A stretch of 64,000 nt of DNA, taken from Paracidovorax avenae. GTDB taxonomy: Bacteria > Pseudomonadota > Gammaproteobacteria > Burkholderiales > Burkholderiaceae_C. The notes under the pieces were generated by a model. It was not told where the DNA came from, made no database searches, and was given only the letters and a program-made list of their open reading frames with translations. This document shows positions 46,871 through 55,824 of the stretch, in pieces. A program made the position numbers and the translations under genes. The stretch is taken from positions 992,001-1,056,000 of the forward strand of contig NZ_CP156079.1 of assembly GCF_040892545.1 (NCBI RefSeq), given 5' to 3'. The stretch's first letter is position 1, and every line of letters begins with the position of its first letter.

Positions 46871-47839
46871 ATGGTGAAAAAAATAGCGATCGTGGTGCCG
46901 GTGTTCTGCGAGGAAAAGAACATCGCCAATCTCCACAGAAGAACGGCGAGTGCGGTGGAGAAGATTCCCGACATCTCCGTGGAATTCATCTTCGTGAACG
47001 ACGGCAGCTCCGATCGTTCCATGGATGTCCTGCGGGAAATGGCCGCGGCCCACGACAACATCAAGGTGATCGATTTCTCGCGCAATTTCGGCAAGGAAGT
47101 GGCACTGACGGCCGGAGTGCATTCCACGGATGCGGATGCAGTGATCTGCATGGACGCCGATCTGCAGCACCCTCCCGAATTGATCCCCACGCTGGTGGAG
47201 ACCTGGCGCAGCAGCGGGGCGGACATCGTCGCCACGATCCGGACCGGCATCGACAAGCAGCCGCTGCTGCGCCGGATCGGCTCGCACGGCTACTACTGGC
47301 TGATGTCCAAGATCTCCGGGCTGGACATGGTGTCGCAAACCACCGACTTCCGGCTGTTCGACCGCAAGGTGGTGGACGCATTCCGGACCGTCACGGACCG
47401 TCAGCCGATGTTCCGGGGAATCATGGACTGGATGGGGTTCCGCAAGGTGTACGTCGAATTCCATGCCGGCGCGCGCGAGGCCGGCGTGCCAGGCTATTCG
47501 TACATGCGCCTGATGAAGATGGCGGTATCCAGCATCACCTCCTTTTCACTGTTTCCCCTGCGGCTGATCGGTTACATCGGCGCCTTCATCACGCTGCTCA
47601 GCGGGGGATTGCTGGCGTGGATGCTGACGTCCTATTTCCTGTCCGAGCAGCATGCCTATACGCCGCTGGCCATCGTGGTGGTGGCGAACACTTTCTTCAT
47701 CGGCCTCGTCCTCATGGCGATGGGGTTGATGTCCCTCTACATCGGCGCCATCCATACCGAGGCGATCCACCGGCCCGTCTACATCATCCGGGAACGGTTG
47801 AATTTCGAGCGCGGGTCTGCCGATGAGCGCCAGGGCTGA
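46871..47839 (+). CDS. GT2 glycosyltransferase, polyprenyl-phosphate sugar synthase (GtrB/DPM1 type)
   Basis: Membrane-bound family 2 transferase of 322 residues. The catalytic domain opens with IAIVVPVFCEEKNI, carries FVNDGSSDRS and the DXD motif at Asp95/Asp97 (CMDADLQHP), and ends in two C-terminal membrane segments (LFPLRLIGYIGAFITLLSGG and LAIVVVANTFFIGLVLMAMG). GtrB-like enzymes load a sugar onto undecaprenyl phosphate for use by periplasmic GT-C transferases, of which this locus has several candidates. The ATG at 46871 follows TTTGGAG. It overlaps the GT-C-like gene by 17 bases, supporting a functional pairing. Confidence 0.9.
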   Translation: MVKKIAIVVPVFCEEKNIANLHRRTASAVEKIPDISVEFIFVNDGSSDRSMDVLREMAAAHDNIKVIDFSRNFGKEVALTAGVHSTDADAVICMDADLQHPPELIPTLVETWRSSGADIVATIRTGIDKQPLLRRIGSHGYYWLMSKISGLDMVSQTTDFRLFDRKVVDAFRTVTDRQPMFRGIMDWMGFRKVYVEFHAGAREAGVPGYSYMRLMKMAVSSITSFSLFPLRLIGYIGAFITLLSGGLLAWMLTSYFLSEQHAYTPLAIVVVANTFFIGLVLMAMGLMSLYIGAIHTEAIHRPVYIIRERLNFERGSADERQG

Positions 47840-49616
47840 AAGCAGCTACGTGGCTGAAGGCGTCCTGCCTGCGGCCCGCATGGCTCCTGCACGGGTGCCT
47901 GACGCCATGGGGTGGCGATGGCATGTGGCCGTTCTGGTGCTGTTCACCGCCTTCACCGCTGCGCTGTTCGCCCATCGCTGGGTTCTGGTGGACCCTTCCT
48001 CCGTCTATTCGATGCCCGATGTGGACACGGACGGGACGCTGTGGTTCATCTGGCTGAAGGTGCATACGGGGCATATTTTCTCGAGCATCGGCATCGCGCA
48101 CGACCTCAGCTACCCGTTCGGCTACGACCTGTCGCCCTTTCCGTTCGACAACCTGCTCGATGACATCCGCGCATGGATCGTGCAGGTCTCGGGTGGTTCC
48201 TGGCGCGACCTGATCCGCGTCATCAACGTGTCGGCGCTCCTTGCCTATCCGTTGTCTGCCTATGCCATGTACCTGCTGTGCTGGCACCTGACCCGCAGGC
48301 ATGCCGCGGCCTTCGCGGGCGCCGTCGTCTTCGCGTTCTCGGGATACTTCCTGATGCTGTCGCGGGGATCGATGTCGAACAACCACTTCTGGCTGCTGCC
48401 GCTGGTGTACCTGTTCTTCCTGAAATACCTGGAAGGCGGTGCCCTGAGGTACCTGCTGTTGTCGTGCGTGTTGAATGCCATCCAGTTCCGCATCAATCCC
48501 TACTGGGCGTTCTACGGCTGGCTGTTCACGCCCCTCATCCTGATGATGCAGCCCTGGCCGCTGCGGCAGATCGCGGCTCGCCTGGCGCTTTATTGCGTGC
48601 TCAGCGGCGTTTTCCTGTTCGGGCTGAATATCCAGTTCATACAGCAGCAGTGGTTCCTCGTGACGAACCCGGTGCAGTCCAATCTCGTCCGCCCCGCAGG
48701 CGGGCTCGAAAGCGCCATCTTCCAGCAGGGCGTGCCCCTCGTGCCGGGAGTGGCTTCCAAGCTCTATCCGTTCTCGGCGCCCGTGGACGTGGGGGCCTTC
48801 CTCGGATATTCCCTGGTATCCGTGCTGATCATCGCCTGCCTGTCCAGGGACAGCTGGAGGCACCGGTACTGGGCGCCCTTCCTGCTGTGCTTCCTTCTGG
48901 CCGTGGTGCTCTCGTCGGACTTTCCGGCCCTGCGCTTCGTCAATCACGCGTATTTCTTCTTTTTCGACATGTTCCGCGGCGTGTCCCGCATCGTCCAGCT
49001 GGCTTCCTTTTTTGCGGGATTGCTGCTCGCGATACTCTGCGCGGGATTGCGCTGGAGGTCTTCCTGGCATCTGCCGGCAGTGGTGGCCGTTTTCTGCGCG
49101 TTCTATGTGTGGGAGGTCTTTCCGGGCTCGCCCACCGTCACGCAGAAGACCGACTTCAGCCAGGTGGCCAGCGTCTACAAGTCGCTGGAGGCGGACGAGG
49201 ATGCGAGCGCGGTGGCGAGCTATCCCATGGTGTATTCGAACCTGAACTGGGGAACGGCCCCGCTGTTCGAGGCGCTGGGACAGGTGGTGCACCGCAAGCC
49301 CATCGCGGGTGGGAAGGATCTTCGCCTGTTCTCCAGGGATTCCGAGGCCCGCCCCATTTTCGGAAATATCGGGGATCCCGAAACCGTGGCAAATCTGGCT
49401 GCGAACGGCATCAACCGGATCGTCATATACAACCGCATCCTGGAAGATGCCGCCGCCATCAACGAAGGGCTGGCCATGGATCCCCGGCTGCAGTTCCTGG
49501 GCACGCACCGCGTGCCTGAACGGGAGTGCGGCAACTCGCTGCTCTGCCGGTCTCTGGACATCAGCGTATACGCCATCAAGGGTGTTCATGCCCGAGCCGT
49601 TGCCGGGAAAGGTTGA
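47823..49616 (+). CDS. GT-C-like polytopic membrane protein, copy B
   Basis: 597 residues, paralogue of the protein at 42805-44577 and similar throughout, with the same MPDVDTDGTLWFIWLK loop after TM1, the SRGSMSNNHFWLLPLVYLFF and INPYWAFYGWLFTP blocks and the C-terminal soluble part (ASYPMVYSNLNWGTAPLFEALGQVV..., GINRIVIYNRI). The arrangement suggests a GT-C transferase that takes a sugar from a polyprenyl-phosphate donor made by the GtrB-like gene it overlaps. The two copies may add the same sugar to different acceptors. Donor, acceptor and activity are not proven by sequence. Confidence 0.82.
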   Translation: MSARAESSYVAEGVLPAARMAPARVPDAMGWRWHVAVLVLFTAFTAALFAHRWVLVDPSSVYSMPDVDTDGTLWFIWLKVHTGHIFSSIGIAHDLSYPFGYDLSPFPFDNLLDDIRAWIVQVSGGSWRDLIRVINVSALLAYPLSAYAMYLLCWHLTRRHAAAFAGAVVFAFSGYFLMLSRGSMSNNHFWLLPLVYLFFLKYLEGGALRYLLLSCVLNAIQFRINPYWAFYGWLFTPLILMMQPWPLRQIAARLALYCVLSGVFLFGLNIQFIQQQWFLVTNPVQSNLVRPAGGLESAIFQQGVPLVPGVASKLYPFSAPVDVGAFLGYSLVSVLIIACLSRDSWRHRYWAPFLLCFLLAVVLSSDFPALRFVNHAYFFFFDMFRGVSRIVQLASFFAGLLLAILCAGLRWRSSWHLPAVVAVFCAFYVWEVFPGSPTVTQKTDFSQVASVYKSLEADEDASAVASYPMVYSNLNWGTAPLFEALGQVVHRKPIAGGKDLRLFSRDSEARPIFGNIGDPETVANLAANGINRIVIYNRILEDAAAINEGLAMDPRLQFLGTHRVPERECGNSLLCRSLDISVYAIKGVHARAVAGKG

Positions 49617-49651
49617 AGCCGCCGTGAATACTGCCGAACCGGATCTGCACC

Positions 49652-50716
49652 ATGACTGACAACCTGCCGCTCATTACGGTGGTCATCGCCACGTTCAACT
49701 CCACCAGGCTCCTGCCCATGGTGATCGGCGCGCTGCGCAAGCAGACCTATCCCGGCGATCGCATCGAGATCCTGGCCGTGGATGGTGGGTCGACGGACGC
49801 GACCAGGGAGTTGGCACAGAGCCTCGGATGCAGGGTCATCGACAACCCGCAGACGGAACCCGTGCATGCGAAGTTTCTTGGATTCCAGGCGGCTCGGGGC
49901 AAGTATCTGATGTACCTCGACCATGACGAGGAAATCGTCAACCCGGAGGCGTTCGAACAGATCGTGGCGACCTTCGGGAAATTCCCTCAGGTGAGGACCA
50001 TCGACAGCTCGGGATACATCAATCCGCCCGGATATCCCCTCGTCAACGAGTACATCAACGAGTTCGGGGAACCCTTCTCCTTCTTCATGTACCGGCAGTC
50101 GAGGGGAATGGGGTTCCACCTGCCGGCGGTCCGCAGGAAAGCCCGCATGGTCGCGGAGACCGAGCATGCCTGCGTGTTTGCAGCGGGAGAGTCCAACAGG
50201 GACCTGTTCATCGAGAACTTGGCTGCGGGCGTGGCGACGGACATCGAATACGTGAAAGCCCATCGCCTGATCGAACGGCCGCAGGATCTTTGCCACCTGT
50301 TCTTCCTGTTGAACGCCCGGGGCGAGTCCTTCGCCGTGGCCAGGAACAATCCACTGCGCCACTATTCCGGCGATACCTGGTCCAAATTCCTGGCCAAGAT
50401 ACGCTGGAGGATCAAGAACAACATCTTCCATACGGACGGCGTGGGTGCCGCCGGCTTCACGGGGCGGCAGTCGTTCCAGCCGCGTGGTCTCGCGCTGCGC
50501 AAGTACCTGTTCCTGCCCTATGCGTTTTCCGTCGTGCTGCCGCTGGCCGACGGACTGTGGCTGGCCATCACCCGCCGCCAGGTGCTCTATCTCTCCCATC
50601 CGCTGCTGACGCTCTATACCGCCTGGAAGATATGCTATTACATGGCCCTGAAAGTCGCCGGCCATATTCCTGCCATGAGGAGCTACGATGAAAAGTCCGT
50701 CATCGGGAGGAAGTGA
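49652..50716 (+). CDS. GT2 family glycosyltransferase
   Basis: Family 2 transferase of 354 residues with a GT-A domain: ITVVIATFNSTRLLPMVIGALRKQ, EILAVDGGSTDATRELAQ, and an acidic DHDEEI motif (MYLDHDEEIV, near residue 92) in place of a plain DXD. A C-terminal hydrophobic part (LRKYLFLPYAFSVVLPLADG, then LYTAWKICYYMALKVAG) suggests membrane association. It probably adds a sugar during synthesis of the lipid-linked repeat unit in the cytoplasm. Sugar and acceptor are unknown. Confidence 0.88.
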   Translation: MTDNLPLITVVIATFNSTRLLPMVIGALRKQTYPGDRIEILAVDGGSTDATRELAQSLGCRVIDNPQTEPVHAKFLGFQAARGKYLMYLDHDEEIVNPEAFEQIVATFGKFPQVRTIDSSGYINPPGYPLVNEYINEFGEPFSFFMYRQSRGMGFHLPAVRRKARMVAETEHACVFAAGESNRDLFIENLAAGVATDIEYVKAHRLIERPQDLCHLFFLLNARGESFAVARNNPLRHYSGDTWSKFLAKIRWRIKNNIFHTDGVGAAGFTGRQSFQPRGLALRKYLFLPYAFSVVLPLADGLWLAITRRQVLYLSHPLLTLYTAWKICYYMALKVAGHIPAMRSYDEKSVIGRK

Positions 50717-50720
50717 GGCC

Positions 50721-51443
50721 ATGCTGTTCTCCCCGCTCGACAGCCACCGGTTTTCCAGAAGGATCGGGAAAGCCAGTATCTCCGATGTTCAGGAGGTGGA
50801 CACGGCGCTGGCGGCGGCCGAGTCGGAACAGCTCGAACTCCTCATCGCAAGGTGCCCAGCCGATGCGGTCAGCGTATTGCATGCCATGGAGGAGCGCGGC
50901 TTCCGGTTGATGGACACCCTGGTCTATCTTCGCCGGCCCGTCAATGCCGGCAACCTGGACGATGCGCCCAGGTCCGTGCGGCAGGCGTGCGCCGCGGACG
51001 CTGCAGCCGTCGAGGACGTTGCGCGCGCGGCGTTTCGCGGCTACGTGGGCCATTATCATTCCGACGCCCGGCTGGACGGGCATGCTGCCGACCAGATCTA
51101 TCCGGACTGGGCCCGCCGGGCCGTCGAGGAGCCTGGCGTCGCCGACAGCGTCCTCGTGTACGAGGACGAGGCTTCCCGCATCTGTGGATTCGCGGCCATG
51201 CGCCGCCTGGATGATGCGCGTTGCGATGGAATGCTTTTCGCCGTGGATCCTGGTTTCCAGAAGCGCGGAATCTTCGGGGCATTGCTGCGGGCGTCCCTTT
51301 CGTGGACGGCTGCGAATGGCTATGCGCAGATGGAATATTCCACCCACCTGCGCAATGCCAGTGCATTGCGGGGCGTGGCAGGACACGGGTTTTACATCTA
51401 CAAGGCAGTGCACACGTTCCACTGCTGGACCAAGGCGCAGTAA
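50721..51443 (+). CDS. GNAT N-acetyltransferase, WecD-like
   Basis: 240 residues. The C-terminal half is a GNAT domain with the acetyl-CoA loop VDPGFQKRGIFGALLRA near residue 185. The N-terminal part (FSRRIGKASISD) resembles WecD, which N-acetylates TDP-Fuc4N. The start at 50721 is chosen because GGAGG lies about eleven bases ahead and the family begins there; an earlier in-frame ATG at 50688 lies inside the GT2 gene. It sits directly before a clear WecE, with the stop TAA sharing its last base with the aminotransferase ATG. The pairing supports acetylation of the 4-amino sugar made by WecE. Confidence 0.75.
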   Translation: MLFSPLDSHRFSRRIGKASISDVQEVDTALAAAESEQLELLIARCPADAVSVLHAMEERGFRLMDTLVYLRRPVNAGNLDDAPRSVRQACAADAAAVEDVARAAFRGYVGHYHSDARLDGHAADQIYPDWARRAVEEPGVADSVLVYEDEASRICGFAAMRRLDDARCDGMLFAVDPGFQKRGIFGALLRASLSWTAANGYAQMEYSTHLRNASALRGVAGHGFYIYKAVHTFHCWTKAQ

Positions 51444-52573
51444 TGGAATCGATCCCCTTCAACAAGCCGTTCATGACCGGGCGTGAACTGGATTACATCC
51501 AGCAGGCGGTCGCGTCCGGCAAGATATCCGGCAACGGCGGATTCACGCGCCGGTGCCATGCATTCATGCAGGAGCGGTTCGGCTTCCGCAGCACCCTGCT
51601 GACTTCCTCGTGCACCGACGCCCTGGAAATGTCTGCGCTGCTCAGCGACATCGAGCCGGGTGACGAGGTGATCATGCCGTCGTTCACCTTCGTGTCCACG
51701 GCCAATGCGTTCGTCCTCCGCGGTGCCCGTGTCGTCTTCGCCGACAGCGGCTCGCGGGAGCCCAACATGGACTGCGCGACGGTCGAGGCGCTGATCACTC
51801 CCCGGACCAAGGCCATCGTTCCCGTCCACTATGCGGGGGTTGCCTGCGACATGGACCCGTTGCTGGAGCTGGCCCGCAGGCACGGTCTGATGATCGTGGA
51901 GGATGCCGCGCAGGCCATCGATTCCTACTACAAGGAACGGCCGCTGGGAGGGATCGGAGACCTGGGGGCTTTTTCGTTCCACGAAACGAAGAACATCATT
52001 TCCGGCGAAGGCGGCATGCTTTGCGTGAACAGTGCCGCGCTGGAACTGCGCGCGGAGATCGTGTGGGAAAAGGGCACCAATCGCTCGGCCTTCTGGCGGG
52101 GCGAGGTGGACAAGTACGGCTGGGTGGATATCGGCTCTTCGTTCCTGCCGTCGGATGTCACCGCCGCGTTCCTTTTCGCGCAGCTCGAGCAATTGCGCAC
52201 GATCCAGGACAGGCGCCTGGCGATCTGGGCGCAATACCGCGACCAGTTGCAGGTCCTGGCGGAGCGGGGCATCCTGTCGTTGCCTTTCGTGCCCGGGTAT
52301 GCCACCAACAATGCCCACATGTTCTACGTCGTGTGCGGCAGCCTGGAAGAGCGCTCGCGGCTGATCGAGCACCTGAAGTCGGCCGGCATCCACGCCGTCT
52401 TTCACTACCAGAGCCTGCACCGCAGTCCCTATTACGCAGGCCTCCACGATGGACGGCCTCTGCCGAATTGCGATCGCTACACCGATGCCCTTCTGAGGCT
52501 TCCCCTGTTCTACGAACTGGAAGATGCGCAGGTGGCCCGGATCACTTCCGCGATCCGCGATTTCTATCTCTGA
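51443..52573 (+). CDS. wecE: dTDP-4-amino-4,6-dideoxygalactose transaminase (WecE)
   Basis: PLP-dependent DegT/DnrJ aminotransferase of 376 residues that converts TDP-4-keto-6-deoxyglucose to TDP-Fuc4N. Similarity to enterobacterial WecE is visible across the whole chain: IPFNKPFMTGRELDYIQQAVASGKISGNGGFTRRC, PGDEVIMPSFTFVSTANAFVLRGA, IVPVHYAGVACDMD, and the PLP lysine Lys183 in FSFHETKNIISGEGG, then EKGTNRSAFWRGEVDKYGWVDIGSSFLPSD. The RmlA and RmlB steps it needs are not in this window. With the WecD-like gene it predicts TDP-Fuc4NAc as one building block of the glycan. Confidence 0.93.
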   Translation: MESIPFNKPFMTGRELDYIQQAVASGKISGNGGFTRRCHAFMQERFGFRSTLLTSSCTDALEMSALLSDIEPGDEVIMPSFTFVSTANAFVLRGARVVFADSGSREPNMDCATVEALITPRTKAIVPVHYAGVACDMDPLLELARRHGLMIVEDAAQAIDSYYKERPLGGIGDLGAFSFHETKNIISGEGGMLCVNSAALELRAEIVWEKGTNRSAFWRGEVDKYGWVDIGSSFLPSDVTAAFLFAQLEQLRTIQDRRLAIWAQYRDQLQVLAERGILSLPFVPGYATNNAHMFYVVCGSLEERSRLIEHLKSAGIHAVFHYQSLHRSPYYAGLHDGRPLPNCDRYTDALLRLPLFYELEDAQVARITSAIRDFYL

Positions 52574-52583
52574 AGCCCAGCAC

Positions 52584-53717
52584 GTGCATTACAAGAACAT
52601 CTATTTCTTCATTGGAACCACGGCCGAGCTGATCAAGATGATGCCCGTCATGCAGGTGTGCTGGCGGCGCGGCATTCCGTTCCAGTTGGTGGCTTCGGGC
52701 CAGAACGACATACGGCACAGTGAACTGCTGGCCCTCGTCGGCAAGAAGGCGCCGGATCTCGTCCTGTTCGAAGGGGAGATCCGCAAGAGCGCGGTCTCGC
52801 TGCTGCTGTGGTTCTTCCGCACGCTCCTGCGGTCGGTGGGGCGGCTTCGGCGCCACATGCGGCAACTGCCGGGGGCGAGCGTCGTCGTCGTGCATGGAGA
52901 CACGGTATCGACGGTCATGGGGGCATTGCTCGCGAAGGTGCTCAGGACGGACGTCGCCCACGTGGAGGCCGGCCTGCGTTCATTCAACTATCTCCATCCG
53001 TTTCCGGAGGAGATCGACCGGGTGATCACGTCGCGGCTGGCGGACATCCATTTCTGCCCCAACGACTGGTCGCTGCGCAACCTCGGCCGCCTGGGTGGAG
53101 AGAAGATCGACACGGGCGACAACACGCTGCGTGATGCGCTGGCGATCGCGCAGTCGTCCGGCGGCACCCAGGAGAATCCCCTCCAGGAGCTGGAAGGGCC
53201 GTACTTCGTTTTCGTGCTGCATCGGCAGGAGAACCTGTTCAACGAGCGCCTGGTCAGGAGTCTTGTCGAGAAGGCCATCCGGCAATCGCACAAAACGCCC
53301 TGCGTCTTCATCCTGCACCACCTCACCGAGGTGGCTCTGGTACGCCTGGGGCTTCTCGACCGGCTGAAGGCGGAGCCCCGTATCCGGCTCGCCAAGCGCA
53401 TGCCCTACATGGACTTCATGAAGGTGCTGGGCGGCGCGGAATATGTGGTGACCGATGGCGGCTCGAACCAGGAGGAATGCTACTACCTCGGGAAGCCGTG
53501 CCTCATCCTGAGGAACGTGACGGAGAGGACTGAAGGCCTTGGGGAAAATGCCGTGCTCAGCAAGCTCGATGAAGCCACCATCGACCGGTTTCTCGAAAAT
53601 CCTGCGGCCTACGCGCGTGTACCCACGCCGGTGCTGGTCAGCGCGAGCGAAGTGATCGTCAATCGACTGTCATTGCAGGAAACGGATGCCGGCGCCGAGC
53701 GCGGAAAGAAAAGCTGA
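52584..53717 (+). CDS. UDP-N-acetylglucosamine 2-epimerase family protein
   Basis: GT-B-fold protein of 377 residues resembling WecB. Recognised motifs are VVVHGDTVSTVMGALLA, AHVEAGLRSFNYLHPFPEEIDRVITSRLADIHFCPN, VFVLHRQENLFNE (the usual HRREN is HRQEN here) and VVTDGGSNQEECYYLGKPCLILRNVTERTEG. WecB-type enzymes make UDP-ManNAc, and some relatives are hydrolysing epimerases. The start is a GTG at 52584, ten bases after wecE, with no strong ribosome binding site. ManNAc or a derivative may thus be a further residue. The altered HRQEN motif makes activity slightly less certain. Confidence 0.82.
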   Translation: MHYKNIYFFIGTTAELIKMMPVMQVCWRRGIPFQLVASGQNDIRHSELLALVGKKAPDLVLFEGEIRKSAVSLLLWFFRTLLRSVGRLRRHMRQLPGASVVVVHGDTVSTVMGALLAKVLRTDVAHVEAGLRSFNYLHPFPEEIDRVITSRLADIHFCPNDWSLRNLGRLGGEKIDTGDNTLRDALAIAQSSGGTQENPLQELEGPYFVFVLHRQENLFNERLVRSLVEKAIRQSHKTPCVFILHHLTEVALVRLGLLDRLKAEPRIRLAKRMPYMDFMKVLGGAEYVVTDGGSNQEECYYLGKPCLILRNVTERTEGLGENAVLSKLDEATIDRFLENPAAYARVPTPVLVSASEVIVNRLSLQETDAGAERGKKS

Positions 53718-55021
53718 TGGCCGATTCACCGGAGCAGGCGCCTCTCGGGCGGAAGCTGCTGAGTTCTTCCGGTTATCTCTTCATCACGTCCATCCTGGGC
53801 GGGGTCCTCGGGTATGCCTATTCCGTCGCCATGGGTCGGATGCTGGGGCCGCAGGAGTATGGCCTGCTCGGCGCGCTGATGGCGCTGGTCCCCATCCTCA
53901 GTGTGCCGGTCTCCACGATGAACATCGCCATGGCCCGGCTTTTCTCGCGGCATTTGGCGCTCCACGGGAGCGGCGAGGTGCGCGCGATCTTCTGGAGGAA
54001 CCAGCTGTGGCTGCTCGGATTGGGGCTGTGCGGAATCGGCGCCTTCGCGTTGATGGCGCTGCCCCTGCAGAAAACGCTTCGCTCTCCGAGCCTGCTGCCC
54101 GTGGTCTTCATCGGGCTGAACCTGTTCCTGATGCTGCTGCTGCCCGTGGCGAATGCGCTGGCCCAGGCGCGTCACCATTTCGGGTTCATCGCACTGCTGA
54201 ATGTTCTGGGGCCGCTCGCCAAGCTGATCGGCAGCGCGGCCCTGGTGGCGATCGGCTGGGGCGTGCAGGGGGCGGCGCTGGGCCTGGCGCTGGCCAGTGG
54301 ATTCCTGGCCGCCTACAGCATCGCCTACTGCTGGCGCAGGCTGGACGTGCCCCTGAGCCTGTCCAATCCCGTGGACCGGGTGGGGCTGGGGGAGTTGTTC
54401 CCCGTGCTGCTGGCGACCCTGTCCTTCAATTTCCTGTTCCAGGTGGACGTGCTGCTGGCGAAGGCCTTCTTCGATCCGGAAAGGGCCGGGTACTATGCGG
54501 CCGCGGCCACACTGGGCAAGGCCGTGATGTACCTGCCTTCCGCGGTGGTGGTGCCTCTGCTGCCCATGGCCGCGGCCGGGACGGCCCTCAAGAACGAGAC
54601 AGGCCACCTGCTGGTGAAGGCCATCGGCATGACGCTGGTCATGACGGTGGCCGGGGCCGTCTTCTACTGGCTGTTCGCGGAGCAGATCACGGTGCTGCTT
54701 TTCGGCGAGGCCTATCGGAGCGCGTCGGGCATTCTGCGCTGGTACGGATGGGCCATGGTGCCGGTCGCGCTGATCATGGTGCTGGAGCATTACCTGCTCG
54801 CACAGGGGCGGCTGCTTTTCGCCTATCTGGTGTTTTCCGCCGCGCCCTTTCTCGCCTACGCGGCGTGGCATTTCAGGAGCGATCCCATCCATCTGGTGTG
54901 GGTGATGCTCGTGACCGGCGTGGCGATCCTGGTGCTGGCGGCGGTGTTCTGGATGGCCGCGGGCCGCTCCGGGATCGGCCGGACCGTGGTTTCAATGTTC
55001 AGGGGTTCATCGGATGCATGA
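53717..55021 (+). CDS. oligosaccharide flippase family protein (Wzx-type)
   Basis: Polytopic inner-membrane protein of 434 residues with about twelve membrane segments, starting KLLSSSGYLFITSILGGVLGYAYSVAMGRMLGPQEYGLLGALMALVPILS. This is the MATE/MVF-like polysaccharide export fold. It would flip lipid-linked repeat units to the periplasm. It overlaps the epimerase stop by one base (TGATG) and the next gene by eight bases. Its presence points to Wzx-dependent rather than ABC-dependent export, although no Wzy was recognised. Confidence 0.88.
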   Translation: MADSPEQAPLGRKLLSSSGYLFITSILGGVLGYAYSVAMGRMLGPQEYGLLGALMALVPILSVPVSTMNIAMARLFSRHLALHGSGEVRAIFWRNQLWLLGLGLCGIGAFALMALPLQKTLRSPSLLPVVFIGLNLFLMLLLPVANALAQARHHFGFIALLNVLGPLAKLIGSAALVAIGWGVQGAALGLALASGFLAAYSIAYCWRRLDVPLSLSNPVDRVGLGELFPVLLATLSFNFLFQVDVLLAKAFFDPERAGYYAAAATLGKAVMYLPSAVVVPLLPMAAAGTALKNETGHLLVKAIGMTLVMTVAGAVFYWLFAEQITVLLFGEAYRSASGILRWYGWAMVPVALIMVLEHYLLAQGRLLFAYLVFSAAPFLAYAAWHFRSDPIHLVWVMLVTGVAILVLAAVFWMAAGRSGIGRTVVSMFRGSSDA

Positions 55022-55793
55022 CTTCGCCATAGTCGTCCTGTCGTGCGACAAATACAGCGATCTGTGGGCGCCTTTCATGTCGCAATTGCGGCGGCAGTTT
55101 CCCTCCGCGGCCGGACATCCCGTCTATTTCGGGAGCAATGAAGTGGCCTGCCGGGAGGAGGGCGTGATTCCCGTCCTCTCGGGAGAGGATCGGGACTGGT
55201 CGTCCAGCTTCCGGTCCATCCTGCAGCAGGTGCCTGCCCGCAAGGTCATGGTGCTGCTCGAGGACCTGATGGTGGCCACGCCTGTGGATCCGGACGTGTT
55301 CCGCCGTTGCGTGGATTTCGTGGAGCGCCACGACGCCATGCACCTGAAATACTGGAATCACATCAAGACGGATTCCGAGGCGGACGATCCGCTGTTCGGC
55401 ATATTGCGGCGCGGTGCGCCCTACCGAGCCACCGTCGCGGCATTCTGGGACCGCGAATATCTGCTCCGATTGCTGCTGGACGGCGAGAATCCCTGGAATT
55501 TCGAGATCATGGGTTCCTATCGGACCTCCTACAGCGACGGCTTCTATGGAATGAAGCAGCCCCTTTTCGAGTTCGTGAACCTCGTGGAGAAGGGGCACTG
55601 GATCGCCGACTCGCTGCGCTGGGCGCAGAAGGAGGGGGTGGCATTGGAGGTCTCGCGGCGTCCGGCCCTTGCCGGCAAGCGTGGCGCGCTGGCTTCCCTC
55701 CAGATGGCGTATTTCGGCTGGATGATCCGTGTCCCCTGGCAGAAGCGCCTGGGATGGATGCAGAAACTGCGCCGTGCCCTGATCTGCTACTGA
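55014..55793 (+). CDS. uncharacterised protein of the glycan locus, possible glycosyltransferase
   Basis: 259 residues, not assigned to a named family. The start HDFAIVVLSCDKYSDLWAPFMSQLRRQFP looks like the first strand and helix of a GT-A fold, and MVLLEDLMVATPVDPDVFRRCVDFVERH occupies the position where a DXD-like acidic motif (LLEDL) would be expected. The middle (AFWDREYLLRLLLDGENPWNFEIMGS) resembles acceptor-side segments of small capsule transferases. No membrane segment or signal peptide is evident. It lies between the flippase and gmd and is co-transcribed. A transferase role is a guess from position and fold hints. Confidence 0.6.
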   Translation: MHDFAIVVLSCDKYSDLWAPFMSQLRRQFPSAAGHPVYFGSNEVACREEGVIPVLSGEDRDWSSSFRSILQQVPARKVMVLLEDLMVATPVDPDVFRRCVDFVERHDAMHLKYWNHIKTDSEADDPLFGILRRGAPYRATVAAFWDREYLLRLLLDGENPWNFEIMGSYRTSYSDGFYGMKQPLFEFVNLVEKGHWIADSLRWAQKEGVALEVSRRPALAGKRGALASLQMAYFGWMIRVPWQKRLGWMQKLRRALICY

Positions 55794-55824
55794 ATCGTAT
55801 TTCTAGAAAACCAATGGATTGCCA

